Notes: generated from the letters alone by a model not told the origin. A stretch of 41,452 nt of DNA from CAZAPZ01 sp964487285 (GCA_964487285.1 CAZAPZ010000001.1:1-41452), one strand, 5' to 3'. Shown: positions 15,194 to 24,145, counted from the stretch's first letter. Numbers and translations are program-made.

Positions 15194-15221
15194 ATTATAA
15201 AACGGTATAGCGGTTTGGCAA
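15194..15221 (-). promoter_or_regulatory. promoter of the ABC transporter operon
   Basis: Minus strand TTGCCA (15221-15216) and TATAAT (15199-15194), 16 bases apart, start near 15187. Its -35 region TTGCCAAAC is one arm of an inverted repeat shared with the metE promoter at 15254-15281. Confidence 0.7.
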
Positions 15222-15253
15222 GCGGTAATGAATTAGCAATGCAATAATTTAAT

Positions 15254-15281
15254 TTGCCAAACAGCTTTTATCTATTATAAT
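15254..15281 (+). promoter_or_regulatory. promoter of metE
   Basis: Plus strand TTGCCA (15254-15259) and TATAAT (15276-15281), 16 bases apart, start near 15288. TTGCCAAAC at 15254-15262 is the exact complement of GTTTGGCAA at 15213-15221. Both promoters continue with C/A-GCT. No S-box, S(MK) or cobalamin riboswitch can be recognised in the roughly 33-base leader. Confidence 0.7.
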
Positions 15282-15320
15282 GACGCAACTAAAAAGTATA
15301 TAGTGGAGGATTGACTGATT

Positions 15321-17630
15321 ATGAAAAGTACAATCATTACAAATATCCTGGGATATCCTGAGATTGGAGATAAACGGGAATTAAAGAAGGCTATCGAATC
15401 CTTTTGGCGCGGTGAGACGACCGAAGATGAATTAACACTCGCTGCAGCTGACATTAAAAACAAGAATTGGAAATTGTTAAAGAATGAGGGCATAGACCTT
15501 ATTCCAAGCAATGATTTTACATTATACGATCAGATGCTTGATATGAGCTGCCTGCTCGGTAATATTCCTGAGAGATTTGGAAAGCATGACAAGGTAGATC
15601 TTGACTTATATTTCAGAATGGCGCGAGGCAAGAGTGTTGCAGGCAACTCTGATATAAAGCCGTGTGAAATGACCAAATGGTTTAATACCAACTATCATTA
15701 TATTGTTCCGGAACTGAGCGTTGATACAAATTTTAAATTATCCTCCGATAAAATTTTTAATGAATTTAAGGAAGCTCTTGAAATCGACATACTTACAAAA
15801 CCTGTTCTTATAGGCCCTATCACATATCTTATGCTTAGCAAAAACTATTCTGACGAAAAATTTGATAATTTGCAGCTTCTCGGTAAAGTTATTCCGGTTT
15901 ATTTAGAAATTATCAAACGATTAGGCAAGCTGGGAGCTGAATGGATCCAGTTGGATGAACCTATCTTGTCAACCGATATATCATCTCCCGTACGCAACAA
16001 ATTAGAATATACTTATAGCCTTTTTAATGACCGTTCAAAAGTTAAATTGATGGTAGCCGACTATTTTGGTAATTTAGAAGAAAATTTGTCAACTATCGCA
16101 AATTTGAATGTTAACGCCATTCATGTGGATGCTTCTGCGGATGAAATTTTAGATATAGCAAATATTATAAAAGGAAGCGGCAAGCTGCTTTCAATAGGCA
16201 TAGTTAACGGGCAAAATATATGGGCAAACGACTTAGAGGCATCAAAAAAAGCATTATTAAAAATAGTCGACATTATGGGTAAACAAAATATCATGGTAGC
16301 GGCATCTTCTTCGCTAAAATATGTCCCTGTGAGCGTTGAATACGAAACCAATATGGATGACGAAATAAAAAGCTGGCTTTCGTTTGCAAAAGAGAAGGTA
16401 AAAGAGATATCCGTGTTGTCTAAAATAATTAGCGATAACACCGATGATACCGCAGCTCGTTTGCTGAAGATAAATAGCGATGTTATCAGCTCTCGAAAAA
16501 ATCACCTTCTATCAAATAACCCTGAGGTTAGAAAAAGATGCGCTAATATTGCCGATAGCGACTTTAACAGGAAATCTCCATATACGGTTAGAGCTGCCAA
16601 GCAGCGTGCAATTTTAAATCTCCCAAAATTGCCAACCACTACCATAGGCTCTTTTCCTCAAACAAAGGAGATTAGAAAAATCAGGTCTGATTTTAAAAAG
16701 GGAAATATAAATAAAGCTGACTATGATAATTTTATAGCAGAAGAGATAAAACGTGTTATTTCTTTTCAAGAAAAGATAAAAATTGATGTTCTTGTTCATG
16801 GTGAACCGGAACGCAATGATATGGTTGAATATTTTAGCGATATGCTGAATGGATTTATGTTTACGCAGAACGGATGGGTAAGAAGCTACGGCACCAGATG
16901 CGTTAAGCCGCCTGTTATTTACGGGGATGTTTCACGAAAGATTCCCATGACTGTCAAATGGACTACATTTGCACAATCGTTAACTAAAAAACCCGTTAAG
17001 GGAATGCTTACAGGTCCAATCACTATGATCCAATGGAGTTTTGTCCGTGACGATCAGCCGTTAAGCCAAACAGCTGTTCAAATTGCTCTATCAATTCGCG
17101 ATGAAGTGCTTGACCTTCAAAAAGCGGGCATAAAAGTGATTCAAATTGACGAACCTGCATTAAGAGAAGGGCTTCCGCTTCATAGGGATATGTGGAATGA
17201 TTACTTAAAATGGGCAATAAACAGCTTTAAACTTGCGGCAAACGGTGTATCGGATGATACTCAGATTCACACGCATATGTGCTATAGTGAATTCAACGAT
17301 ATCATTAGATCTATTGCCGATATGGATACCGATGTGATATCCGTAGAAGCATCGCGATCAAACATGGAATTGCTGAATGCATTTGTCGATTTTGAATATC
17401 CCAACGAAATAGGCCCTGGAATATACGATATTCATTCGCCGAGAGTGCCCTCTGTCGAAGAGATTGTGTCATTGATTAAAAAAGCAATGAATGCGATATC
17501 ACCGGACCGTTTATGGGTTAATCCTGACTGCGGCTTAAAAACAAGAGGCTGGAAAGAGACGACTGAAGCTTTATCTAATATGATAGAAGCTGCAAAAATT
17601 TGCAGGAACCTTCCGCAGATTGTGAAATAA
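15321..17630 (+). CDS. metE: cobalamin-independent methionine synthase
   Basis: Transfers the methyl group of 5-methyltetrahydrofolate polyglutamate to homocysteine, the last step of methionine synthesis, without vitamin B12. The protein (769 aa) has both MetE barrels: N-terminal half to about residue 400 and the catalytic half from about 430 (LPTTTIGSFPQTKEIRK). Zinc ligands are all present: H652 and C654 in THMCYSEF, E676 in ISVEAS and C737 in NPDCGL, each offset by eleven from the E. coli positions. DIHSPRVPS is also intact. GGAGG lies eleven bases before the ATG. It is monocistronic and divergent from the ABC operon. Confidence 0.97.
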   Translation: MKSTIITNILGYPEIGDKRELKKAIESFWRGETTEDELTLAAADIKNKNWKLLKNEGIDLIPSNDFTLYDQMLDMSCLLGNIPERFGKHDKVDLDLYFRMARGKSVAGNSDIKPCEMTKWFNTNYHYIVPELSVDTNFKLSSDKIFNEFKEALEIDILTKPVLIGPITYLMLSKNYSDEKFDNLQLLGKVIPVYLEIIKRLGKLGAEWIQLDEPILSTDISSPVRNKLEYTYSLFNDRSKVKLMVADYFGNLEENLSTIANLNVNAIHVDASADEILDIANIIKGSGKLLSIGIVNGQNIWANDLEASKKALLKIVDIMGKQNIMVAASSSLKYVPVSVEYETNMDDEIKSWLSFAKEKVKEISVLSKIISDNTDDTAARLLKINSDVISSRKNHLLSNNPEVRKRCANIADSDFNRKSPYTVRAAKQRAILNLPKLPTTTIGSFPQTKEIRKIRSDFKKGNINKADYDNFIAEEIKRVISFQEKIKIDVLVHGEPERNDMVEYFSDMLNGFMFTQNGWVRSYGTRCVKPPVIYGDVSRKIPMTVKWTTFAQSLTKKPVKGMLTGPITMIQWSFVRDDQPLSQTAVQIALSIRDEVLDLQKAGIKVIQIDEPALREGLPLHRDMWNDYLKWAINSFKLAANGVSDDTQIHTHMCYSEFNDIIRSIADMDTDVISVEASRSNMELLNAFVDFEYPNEIGPGIYDIHSPRVPSVEEIVSLIKKAMNAISPDRLWVNPDCGLKTRGWKETTEALSNMIEAAKICRNLPQIVK

Positions 17631-18235
17631 AGAGAGTTAAAACTTAAATTAAATTATTTTTTTCTTCGTCATTAGCGAGCAAACCAATTCTTGCAATTGC
17701 GAGGTGAAATACGAAGTGATTTTGGCAATATGTTTCCTCTGAAAAGATGAGACTTGATACTCCAAGCAAAAAGTAGCAGGAACTATCAAAGCGCTGTTGT
17801 TTATCTGGCTTGAGTGGTATGTTGCTGAAACGGTTGTTGGTGTTCTTAGTTTCCGAATATAGATATCAATTCACCGATGTTGCACACTTGCGTTGAAAAT
17901 TATTAAAGATTAAGTTGAGCAATAGATGTTAAGTGAAGGAGAAAAAAGACTTAAGCGCGGTATAAAAGGGTGTACCTTACTTTTTTTGATTTCTGCGAAC
18001 TCTATCATCATACAACGGTTCTGTAATAACGAAAAATAAATTTTCTTCAATTTTGTTTTAGGCACAGGCATTTATCGGTTTAATTAACTTGTAATCTGTT
18101 AAAACCTCATTTGGTGTTTTTTCCATCCAAACCACAATGTTTTAAATCATTATAGCAGCTAAATGGAAAAAGCAATTAGTGGAGAGAATGCCCGGTATAT
18201 TCACAAAAGAGTCTGATTCTGAATGGAAACGGAAC

Positions 18236-18430
18236 CCCAGAACTATTCAATAGTGGCCGGAGTCAGTTTACAAGCAGCAAATTCTTGAAACTGCTTGAAG
18301 ATAAAGAGACCATAAAGATCAGTATGAATTCAAAAGGAAGAGCTTGACGATATCTATATAGAGAGGTTATGGAGGAGCCTGAAGTCTACTTTGACGGCCT
18401 TAGATTACAACAGGATTTTCATAAAGCATG
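18236..18430 (+). pseudogene. IS3-family transposase (OrfB) remnant
   Basis: The C-terminal end of an IS3-type DDE integrase core can be read in pieces: ELFNSGRSQFTSSKFLKLL and ISMNSKGRA in one frame, then IERLWRSLK in the next frame, then EVYFDGL back in the first. These align with the family pattern N-S-D-Q-G-S-Q-F-T-S, I-S-M-x-G-K-G-R-A-x-D-N and E-R-L-W-R-S-L-K-Y-E-E-V-Y-L. The second catalytic Asp is lost (NSGRSQFT for NSDQGSQFT), a stop follows GRA, and two compensating frameshifts surround the segment that carries the last catalytic Glu. It is dead and old. Confidence 0.75.
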
Positions 18431-18653
18431 TTAGAGGATATCACCTTAAAAACAGTTTGGATATGGTCTTGACAATGGGGTGCAGTTTAAATCACCACCT
18501 TAATCTTTCTTCACTTGAATATGAATTGTACAACCGGAAAATTAAATCATCATTGATGCGGGCTTACGACTTGTCTCTGCTTAGAATGATTGATTGAAAA
18601 TTGGGTTGCTAACAACGGCGTGGAACTGACGCCCAAACACGTAGGGTTTGTTC

Positions 18654-18665
18654 TGCAGTGGTCTC
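18654..18665. repeat. short motif TGCAGTGGTCTC, copy 2
   Basis: Identical to 12526-12537; both copies lie at the border between decayed DNA and an intact gene. It may be an insertion-sequence end or a chance match. Confidence 0.25.
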
Positions 18666-18666
18666 G

Positions 18667-19098
18667 TTATTTTTTCCATAGTTTGTTTAATATTGCTACG
18701 ATAGTTAGCGCAAGCAGTATTCTAGTTCCAAGCATAATGAATCCGTTTGCACCTACAGCAACAAATATAAGTGTATCTTCAATGGCTGCGTGACAGATGG
18801 ATAGAAATATTACGGTGAATATAATATCTCTATGACTCATATTGCCTTCTATGCTGTTTTTAATCAAAACGCCCGATCCATAGACTATTCCGAGTAGAAG
18901 GCCTACGATCATACTTATTGACGCATTTTCTGAAATACCAATTTTGTTTAAAGGTCTGCTTATTATCTGTTTTGTTTTACTATACATTTTGGAGTGTTCA
19001 TATACTTCAAACACTATAGTTAAAAATATTATAATTGCAGTAATTTTGGCACTAAGATAAAATGCGCCTTCAACTGCAGGTGCAATGGCTAATGCCAT
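18667..19098 (-). CDS. nucleoside-recognition (Gate) domain membrane protein, second half
   Basis: A 143-residue membrane protein with four or five hydrophobic helices and the Gate-domain pattern seen in SpmA/SpmB-like and nucleoside-transporter proteins: a first helix around AIAPAVEGAFYLSAKITAII, ISMIVGLLLGIVYGSGVLI in the middle and FLSICHAAIEDTLIFVAVGAN. The conserved H-x-x-I-E-D/E-T motif is present and also occurs in the partner gene. Its start overlaps the end of the upstream gene by ten bases, so the two are made together and probably form one two-subunit transporter or channel. The substrate is unknown. Confidence 0.7.
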   Translation of the reverse strand: MALAIAPAVEGAFYLSAKITAIIIFLTIVFEVYEHSKMYSKTKQIISRPLNKIGISENASISMIVGLLLGIVYGSGVLIKNSIEGNMSHRDIIFTVIFLSICHAAIEDTLIFVAVGANGFIMLGTRILLALTIVAILNKLWKK

Positions 19099-19562
19099 AA
19101 TAAATTAAGAATTCCTCCTGCAGTAAAAGATACCAATAAACGGAAAGACGCAATTATATATCCCTTGAAACCCACACGGGATAAAATAGCGGTCTCTATA
19201 AAAAGATTGTGGGCTATACCGATCATCAATCCAAGTATTGTAATTTGCTTGACAGTTAAACTTAAGGGTGCCGCCGCCGCTACGGCAGCATACAAATTTA
19301 AACTGAATCCAGTTATTAAAACCACAGAAGCATCTCCCGGCAATCCGAGAAATTTCATAAACGGAGTGAAGATGCTGCCTATTTTTTGTATGTATCCAAG
19401 CTGATTTAGTATGTCTATCATTATGTAAAGTGGGAATGTATAAACAATTATCTTCAAACTTATCTTGATGCCTTTTTTAAAACCGCTTTCAATCCGATTT
19501 AAAATATTTAATAAGCTTAACTTAAATTGATGTCTATAATTCATGCCATTCATACTGTACAT
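19089..19562 (-). CDS. nucleoside-recognition (Gate) domain membrane protein, first half
   Basis: A membrane protein with hydrophobic helices at KIIVYTFPLYIMIDILNQLG, VVLITGFSLNLYAAVAAAAP and ITILGLMIGIAHNLFIETAI. HNLFIETAIL parallels HAAIEDTLIF in the partner gene, showing that the pair are two Gate-domain halves. The start is uncertain: the frame opens with TTG at 19580, with ATG codons at 19562, 19553 and 19544, none preceded by a good ribosome-binding site; TTGACA at 19587-19582 may be a -35 box, which would favour one of the later ATGs. Spore-maturation names attached to relatives do not imply sporulation here. Confidence 0.65.
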   Translation of the reverse strand: MYSMNGMNYRHQFKLSLLNILNRIESGFKKGIKISLKIIVYTFPLYIMIDILNQLGYIQKIGSIFTPFMKFLGLPGDASVVLITGFSLNLYAAVAAAAPLSLTVKQITILGLMIGIAHNLFIETAILSRVGFKGYIIASFRLLVSFTAGGILNLLWH

Positions 19563-19902
19563 AATAATGATGTTCGGCAAATGTCAAATGCAAACATCGG
19601 ATCTCGCAATATACAGGAAAAGCAGTATAAATAGAATAACAAAAGTGTAGAGTTGCAATTTGCCAATAGTTGACATGAAAAAGAGAGAATTTAAAGCACA
19701 GCAAAATAGCAGAAGGAAATATAAATTTGAAAATTAGACCAAAATCTGCAATAATGCATAAATGGAATCTATGATTTTTACATGCTTTACTTAAAAAAAG
19801 CCAAAGACACAAAGGGCAAAAGTTTAGGTATTAGATTTCAGCAGAGATTTAGCAACCTAAATTATGAAAAACTGAGGTGCAGCATTTGTTGTTAAACAGA
19901 GT
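19563..19902. other. divergent intergenic region
   Basis: AT-rich space between the Gate-protein pair and the AsmA-like gene. A weak plus-strand promoter match, TTGAAA (19727-19732), 17 bases, AATAAT (19750-19755), would leave a leader of about 140 bases. A minus-strand TTGACA is at 19587-19582. No RNA gene, repeat or ORF with coding character seen. Confidence 0.35.
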
Positions 19903-22701
19903 ATGAAGAAGGCGGTATATTTTGCCGTAAGCCTTATCCTTTTTATAGTTGCAGTTGCAATCTCTTTTAATTATCTTATTTTTCAACCGATTCTACACAA
20001 ACAAGCGCAGTCATTTTGTAAAAATATAACATTTGACGGCAGTTATAGAATAAACGGCAGCGGATTTACAATAATTGCCAATAATGTTGTATGTAGTCAA
20101 AAAGGAAGTTCGGTTAAGATTAAAAAAATATCGGTTTTATATAAAACCGATACGATCGTTAACTGGCTTTTTGGATCATCGAAGCTCATAGGTTCGGTGC
20201 AATTATTCAATCCGGATATAAAACTTGATTTAAGTAAACAGAAATCAGGATCAAACATAGCTGATATTAGTAAAAGGTTAGTTTTGTCTAAAATTATAGG
20301 CGGCAAAATGCAGCTTAAGATAGATAACCGGATATTTTATCTGAATAATATTTCAGTTTTAAGTGATGATAGCATAGATGCGAAGGTTGAGTATAAAAAC
20401 TACAGTGCAAATCTCATATATCTGAAAAAAAGTAATAAGATTGTTTTATCATTTAAAAATCTTGATTCCTCTATTTTGAAACAGCTTCTGATTCCAAGGG
20501 AAGTAAAATTAAGAAAATTATCAGGCACATTCAACTATGACCTGATTAGCAATATTGGCGTACTGAAAGCTTCTGTCAGCAAGATTGCGGTTAATCCTTA
20601 TTTTGATATCAATGATGCTGTAGTCAGGGTTATCGTAAATCCGTTAAAACAAGAATATAATGGTAAAATATTTGTATGGAAAGGTTCGAATATGCTGACT
20701 GTTAATATCCATGTAAAAAGAAAGAAATTCAGGATTGCTATCAGAAATTATCTTGCAAATGCAACATTTTTAAGTGGTTCAAGCAAAAAACTTAAAGCTA
20801 TTTTTGATAAATATAAAATAACAGGGAAAGTTAGGATAAAAAGAGCTGCGATTGAGGGTTGTGTAGATAATTTGAGGAAAGTATCGATAACAGCGGCAGG
20901 AACGGCATACGATGCGAACTTCAGAATAACTCCCGACACACCTTTGCTTACTAAATCAAGCGGAAAGTTCGAGCTTGATAATAATAACTTAAATCTCACT
21001 AATCTCAAAGGAAATCTTGGCGGTTCTTTTGTGAATAAAGGAAATATTAAAATAAGCAGTCTATTCAGCAAACCATCGGCGGCAATTAATTTAAGTTTAA
21101 AACTCAAGCTTGATGATGCCGCAAGATGGATGACCACTAATCTTTTGCATGATAAGCATGCTCAATCTCTTTTGAAATATGCCGATGAAATAACCGGGCT
21201 GATGCATATATCAATAAGAAATTATCGTTTTCGTCCTAAACCGTTTTTCCCGTTTTTAATTAATATAAGAGATGTACATCTCAAAAATTACAACCGTAAT
21301 CTAAAACTTAGTTCCGCTCTTGTTGTTATAGAAAGAAAAACCGATACAGTAACAATAAGCGCATCTGATATGAAATTTGATATGCCCGATCTTAAGGCTG
21401 TCTCATCTGTTTTTATTGAGATACCATCCAACAATCCCGAAAATAGTTCTACCACTTTAATCGGAAGTCTAAAGGCTGATTCTCTTAAGATGATATTACC
21501 GTCATTAGATTTACCATATTCAGGTAAATTTAAAATTATTGTTAAAAAGAATATTTCAGTTCAATTTGACGGTTTGACTAAAAAGAAAATTTTTGGCATA
21601 GACAGTATTGCAGCGTTAAGAGGAAGCGTTTTAATTCCAAAAGATAAGATGAAATACAAAGGCAGACTGCGGATGAATATAAGTAACGACATATTCTCGT
21701 ATAATGCAGAGGTCGGCATAAAAAATGAGAATATAAGCGTAGAGGGCAAGGGCAAAATAGGCATCGGTAATTTTTCAGCGAATGGATTTTATGAAATAAA
21801 AAATAAATATTGGCATATTAATTTGAAGAGCTCAAGCATTATGCTTGATAAGCTGTTTTCATTGATTGGTAAACGAGATGACAACATAGAAAATTTTGGA
21901 GAAGGAACTATAAATATGAGCTTGGATAACACATATTATAAAAAGCTTGTTTTTCCTTTTATTACTGCTAATATAATATTTGACAGAGAGTTTGCTACAT
22001 CAAAAGATCTGACGGTTAGGTTTGTTAACGCATTTGCAAAAGGGAATCTGCTTTATAGCCTATCTAAAAAATATATCAAATGCGACTTTAGCTATAAGGG
22101 CATAGATGACGATCTCATAATGAATCAGATTGGACTTAATGGTGAGCTAAGTGCTAAAAATTTAGATCTTGAAGGCAACTTTTTAATACCTGAAGATGGA
22201 CCAGCTTCAGCATATGTCAAGTATAGTTCGGCAAATGGGAGAATTGAAAAATTTCCTTCTTTATCGAAGCTTTTGCATTACTTATCCGTTAAAAACATTC
22301 TAACATTAAATTTTACAAATATTGCAAGACAAGGATTAAAATTTAAGAAAGTTAGCGGATCTTTTACTCTTGAGAATGGAGTTTTGTTTACCAAAGACCC
22401 GCTTATTATAAAAGGTGATCTAAATATGATATTTATAGGAAAATATTATACCGATAAAGATATTATCGACGGCATACTTGGAATAAAAACATTCACACTT
22501 ATAAATAAAATAATATCGCATGTGCCTATTGTAGGATGGATATTAACGGGAAAGGATAAAAACTTTTCAATACTCTCGTTTTCTGTAAAAGGTAAATTAA
22601 ATAAACCTGAGATTTTACCTTTGCCGATACGAAGCATAGGAGGCGGATTGTTAAATATTATAAGAAGATCCCTAACGTTTCCATTTCAGCTGGGAAAATG
22701 A
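19903..22701 (+). CDS. AsmA/YhdP-like envelope protein
   Basis: A 932-residue protein with one N-terminal membrane helix (about 4-30) and a very long beta-rich periplasmic part of repeating strands, the layout of AsmA-family proteins (YhdP, TamB, YdbH), now known to bridge the envelope for phospholipid transport. The C-terminal region carries the AsmA_2/YhdP hallmark (IIDGILGIKTFTLINKIISH, VPIVGWILTG, FSVKGKLNKPEI, GGGLLNIIRRSLTFP). No strong ribosome-binding site precedes the ATG. Its stop overlaps the activator gene as ATGA, so envelope protein and flagellar activator are co-translated, an unexpected pairing; the overlap argues for co-expression, not for a flagellar role. Confidence 0.82.
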   Translation: MKKAVYFAVSLILFIVAVAISFNYLIFQPILHKQAQSFCKNITFDGSYRINGSGFTIIANNVVCSQKGSSVKIKKISVLYKTDTIVNWLFGSSKLIGSVQLFNPDIKLDLSKQKSGSNIADISKRLVLSKIIGGKMQLKIDNRIFYLNNISVLSDDSIDAKVEYKNYSANLIYLKKSNKIVLSFKNLDSSILKQLLIPREVKLRKLSGTFNYDLISNIGVLKASVSKIAVNPYFDINDAVVRVIVNPLKQEYNGKIFVWKGSNMLTVNIHVKRKKFRIAIRNYLANATFLSGSSKKLKAIFDKYKITGKVRIKRAAIEGCVDNLRKVSITAAGTAYDANFRITPDTPLLTKSSGKFELDNNNLNLTNLKGNLGGSFVNKGNIKISSLFSKPSAAINLSLKLKLDDAARWMTTNLLHDKHAQSLLKYADEITGLMHISIRNYRFRPKPFFPFLINIRDVHLKNYNRNLKLSSALVVIERKTDTVTISASDMKFDMPDLKAVSSVFIEIPSNNPENSSTTLIGSLKADSLKMILPSLDLPYSGKFKIIVKKNISVQFDGLTKKKIFGIDSIAALRGSVLIPKDKMKYKGRLRMNISNDIFSYNAEVGIKNENISVEGKGKIGIGNFSANGFYEIKNKYWHINLKSSSIMLDKLFSLIGKRDDNIENFGEGTINMSLDNTYYKKLVFPFITANIIFDREFATSKDLTVRFVNAFAKGNLLYSLSKKYIKCDFSYKGIDDDLIMNQIGLNGELSAKNLDLEGNFLIPEDGPASAYVKYSSANGRIEKFPSLSKLLHYLSVKNILTLNFTNIARQGLKFKKVSGSFTLENGVLFTKDPLIIKGDLNMIFIGKYYTDKDIIDGILGIKTFTLINKIISHVPIVGWILTGKDKNFSILSFSVKGKLNKPEILPLPIRSIGGGLLNIIRRSLTFPFQLGK

Positions 22702-24017
22702 AAATATTAATTGTTGATGATGATCAGCAGATGAGAAAAGCTATGGATATAGCTATCAAAAGATTCGGTTATCAAACCGTTTTAGCATTAGATGGAAAAG
22801 ATGCTTTGAGGCTGATAGATGAATCCATAGACGTTGTTATTAGTGATATTAAAATGCCCGGTATGAATGGTGTAAATCTTTTGAAAGAGATAAAAAAGCT
22901 GTTTATAAGCCTGCCGGTAATACTTATAACGGCATACGGTACGGTTCAGCTTGCGGTTAAAGCTCTCAAATTAGGTGCATCGGACTTTATCTTAAAACCG
23001 TTTGACAATAAAATCTTGAAAGAAGCTATAGAAAGAGCATCTCGTTTTGTAGGGCATGAAATAAATATCGCCGACGATAAGTTTATAGGCAGTGATGGCG
23101 ATATTTTGAGGATTAAAGCTCTTTTGAAAAAGGTGGCCGATACCGATATTCCGATACTTTTGTCCGGTGAAAGCGGAACAGGAAAAGAGGTTGCAGCCCG
23201 CTATATTTACAATCTAATGAAAAATATTGGTGATGGCAATAAAGATATACCGTTTGTTGCAATCAACTGTTCAGCTATTCCGGAGAATCTATTTGAAAGT
23301 GAGATGTTTGGCTATGAAAAAGGGGCATTTACCGATGCGGTTAGTAAAAGAATAGGAAAGTTTGAAGAGGCATCGGGCGGGATTTTGTTTGCAGATGAGA
23401 TCACAGAGATGCCGTATAATCTTCAGGCTAAACTCTTACGCGTTCTCCAGGAAAAGAAAATTGTGAGAATTGGCGGAAAAGAAGTTATACCGGTTAATTT
23501 TCGTTTTGTTTCATCTACAAATCGTAGTATAGAGGAATCTATACTAAAAAATAAACTTAGAAAAGATCTCTTTTTTCGCATTAATGCTTTGACTGTGGAG
23601 CTGCCCCCACTTAAACACAGAGAAGGAGATATAGGCAAGTTGGCGAATCATTTTCTTCAAATATATAGGGCAAGGTTCAAGCGGCAGGTTTTATCAATTC
23701 AAGATGATGCCATGGAACTACTGATGAATTATGAATGGCCTGGAAATATAAGGGAGCTGGAGAATGTTATAGAAAGGGCGGTTGCACTTTCAAACGGCAA
23801 AATTTTAAATAGAAGCGACATTTTTCTTCATGGAACATATTTTAGTTCCGAATTAAAGAAAGAGGAAGAATTTTCCGTTATGCCCCTTGCCGATATGGAG
23901 AAGAAACTGATCTATAAAGCGTTGGAGAAAAGCAATGGGAACAAAACTAAAGCTGCTGATATGATAGGTGTAACACCGAGAACGCTGAGAAATAAGCTCA
24001 AAGAGTACGAAGATTAG
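22698..24017 (+). CDS. sigma-54-dependent response regulator of flagellar genes (FlgR/FlrC-like)
   Basis: NtrC-type activator with three domains. Receiver (1-120): acidic pocket D7-D9, phosphoacceptor D50 in VVISDIKMPGMNG, T78 and K100. AAA+ core (about 128-365): Walker A GESGTGKE (157-164), Walker B GILFADE (228-234), arginine-finger region RKDLFFRI. Fis-type helix-turn-helix at the end (LEKSNGNKTKAADMIGVTPR). The sigma-54-contacting loop, usually GAFTGA, is GAFTDA (209-214), a change of the second Gly. No histidine kinase gene is next to it. It sits 156 bases before flgB and its sigma-54 promoter, so control of the flagellar cluster is the natural inference. Confidence 0.9.
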   Translation: MKILIVDDDQQMRKAMDIAIKRFGYQTVLALDGKDALRLIDESIDVVISDIKMPGMNGVNLLKEIKKLFISLPVILITAYGTVQLAVKALKLGASDFILKPFDNKILKEAIERASRFVGHEINIADDKFIGSDGDILRIKALLKKVADTDIPILLSGESGTGKEVAARYIYNLMKNIGDGNKDIPFVAINCSAIPENLFESEMFGYEKGAFTDAVSKRIGKFEEASGGILFADEITEMPYNLQAKLLRVLQEKKIVRIGGKEVIPVNFRFVSSTNRSIEESILKNKLRKDLFFRINALTVELPPLKHREGDIGKLANHFLQIYRARFKRQVLSIQDDAMELLMNYEWPGNIRELENVIERAVALSNGKILNRSDIFLHGTYFSSELKKEEEFSVMPLADMEKKLIYKALEKSNGNKTKAADMIGVTPRTLRNKLKEYED

Positions 24018-24129
24018 TGTTGATTTAAGCGAGAACGGATTCCTGCTTTCTGCAATGAGTCAAGTGCAGAGAGCGCTGATGAATAAATGGTATAGTTTTT
24101 ATATGTTTTTATTAATATTTGGTATATGG

Positions 24130-24145
24130 TGGAATAGTTATTGCT
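24130..24145 (+). promoter_or_regulatory. sigma-54 promoter of the flgB operon
   Basis: TGGAATAGTTATTGCT: TGG at -26 to -24, TTGCT at -12, with GG and GC exactly ten bases apart. Predicted start near 24156, leaving a leader that includes AAGGAGG (24161-24167) before the flgB start. It lies directly after the NtrC-type activator gene, which makes regulation by that protein likely. Confidence 0.75.

Larger units (their letters stand above)
17631..18666. other. gene-free stretch of about 1 kb, insertion-sequence debris
   Basis: No intact gene. 17664-17705 contains a degraded relative of the palindromic 'CGTCATTGCGAG' intergenic repeats (CGTCATTAGCGAG, then TTGCAATTGCGAGG). 17740-18180 has stop-broken frames with nothing recognisable. 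18236-18430 is a transposase remnant, listed separately. The right edge carries TGCAGTGGTCTC. The stretch lies between metE and the 3' end of the Gate-protein pair, so it may also hold the end signals of both, but I see no clear terminator. Confidence 0.6.

Noticed and set aside
15155..15320. SAM or cobalamin riboswitch upstream of metE
   Set aside because: The predicted leader is only about 33 bases, and no conserved riboswitch core is present.
18391..18597. A 68-codon plus-strand frame as a small gene
   Set aside because: It lies downstream of, and partly inside, the IS3 transposase remnant and has no start signal or family resemblance.
18667..19562. Spore-maturation genes implying an endospore former
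   Set aside because: Only the Gate fold is shared; the surroundings are Gram-negative and no sporulation gene is present.
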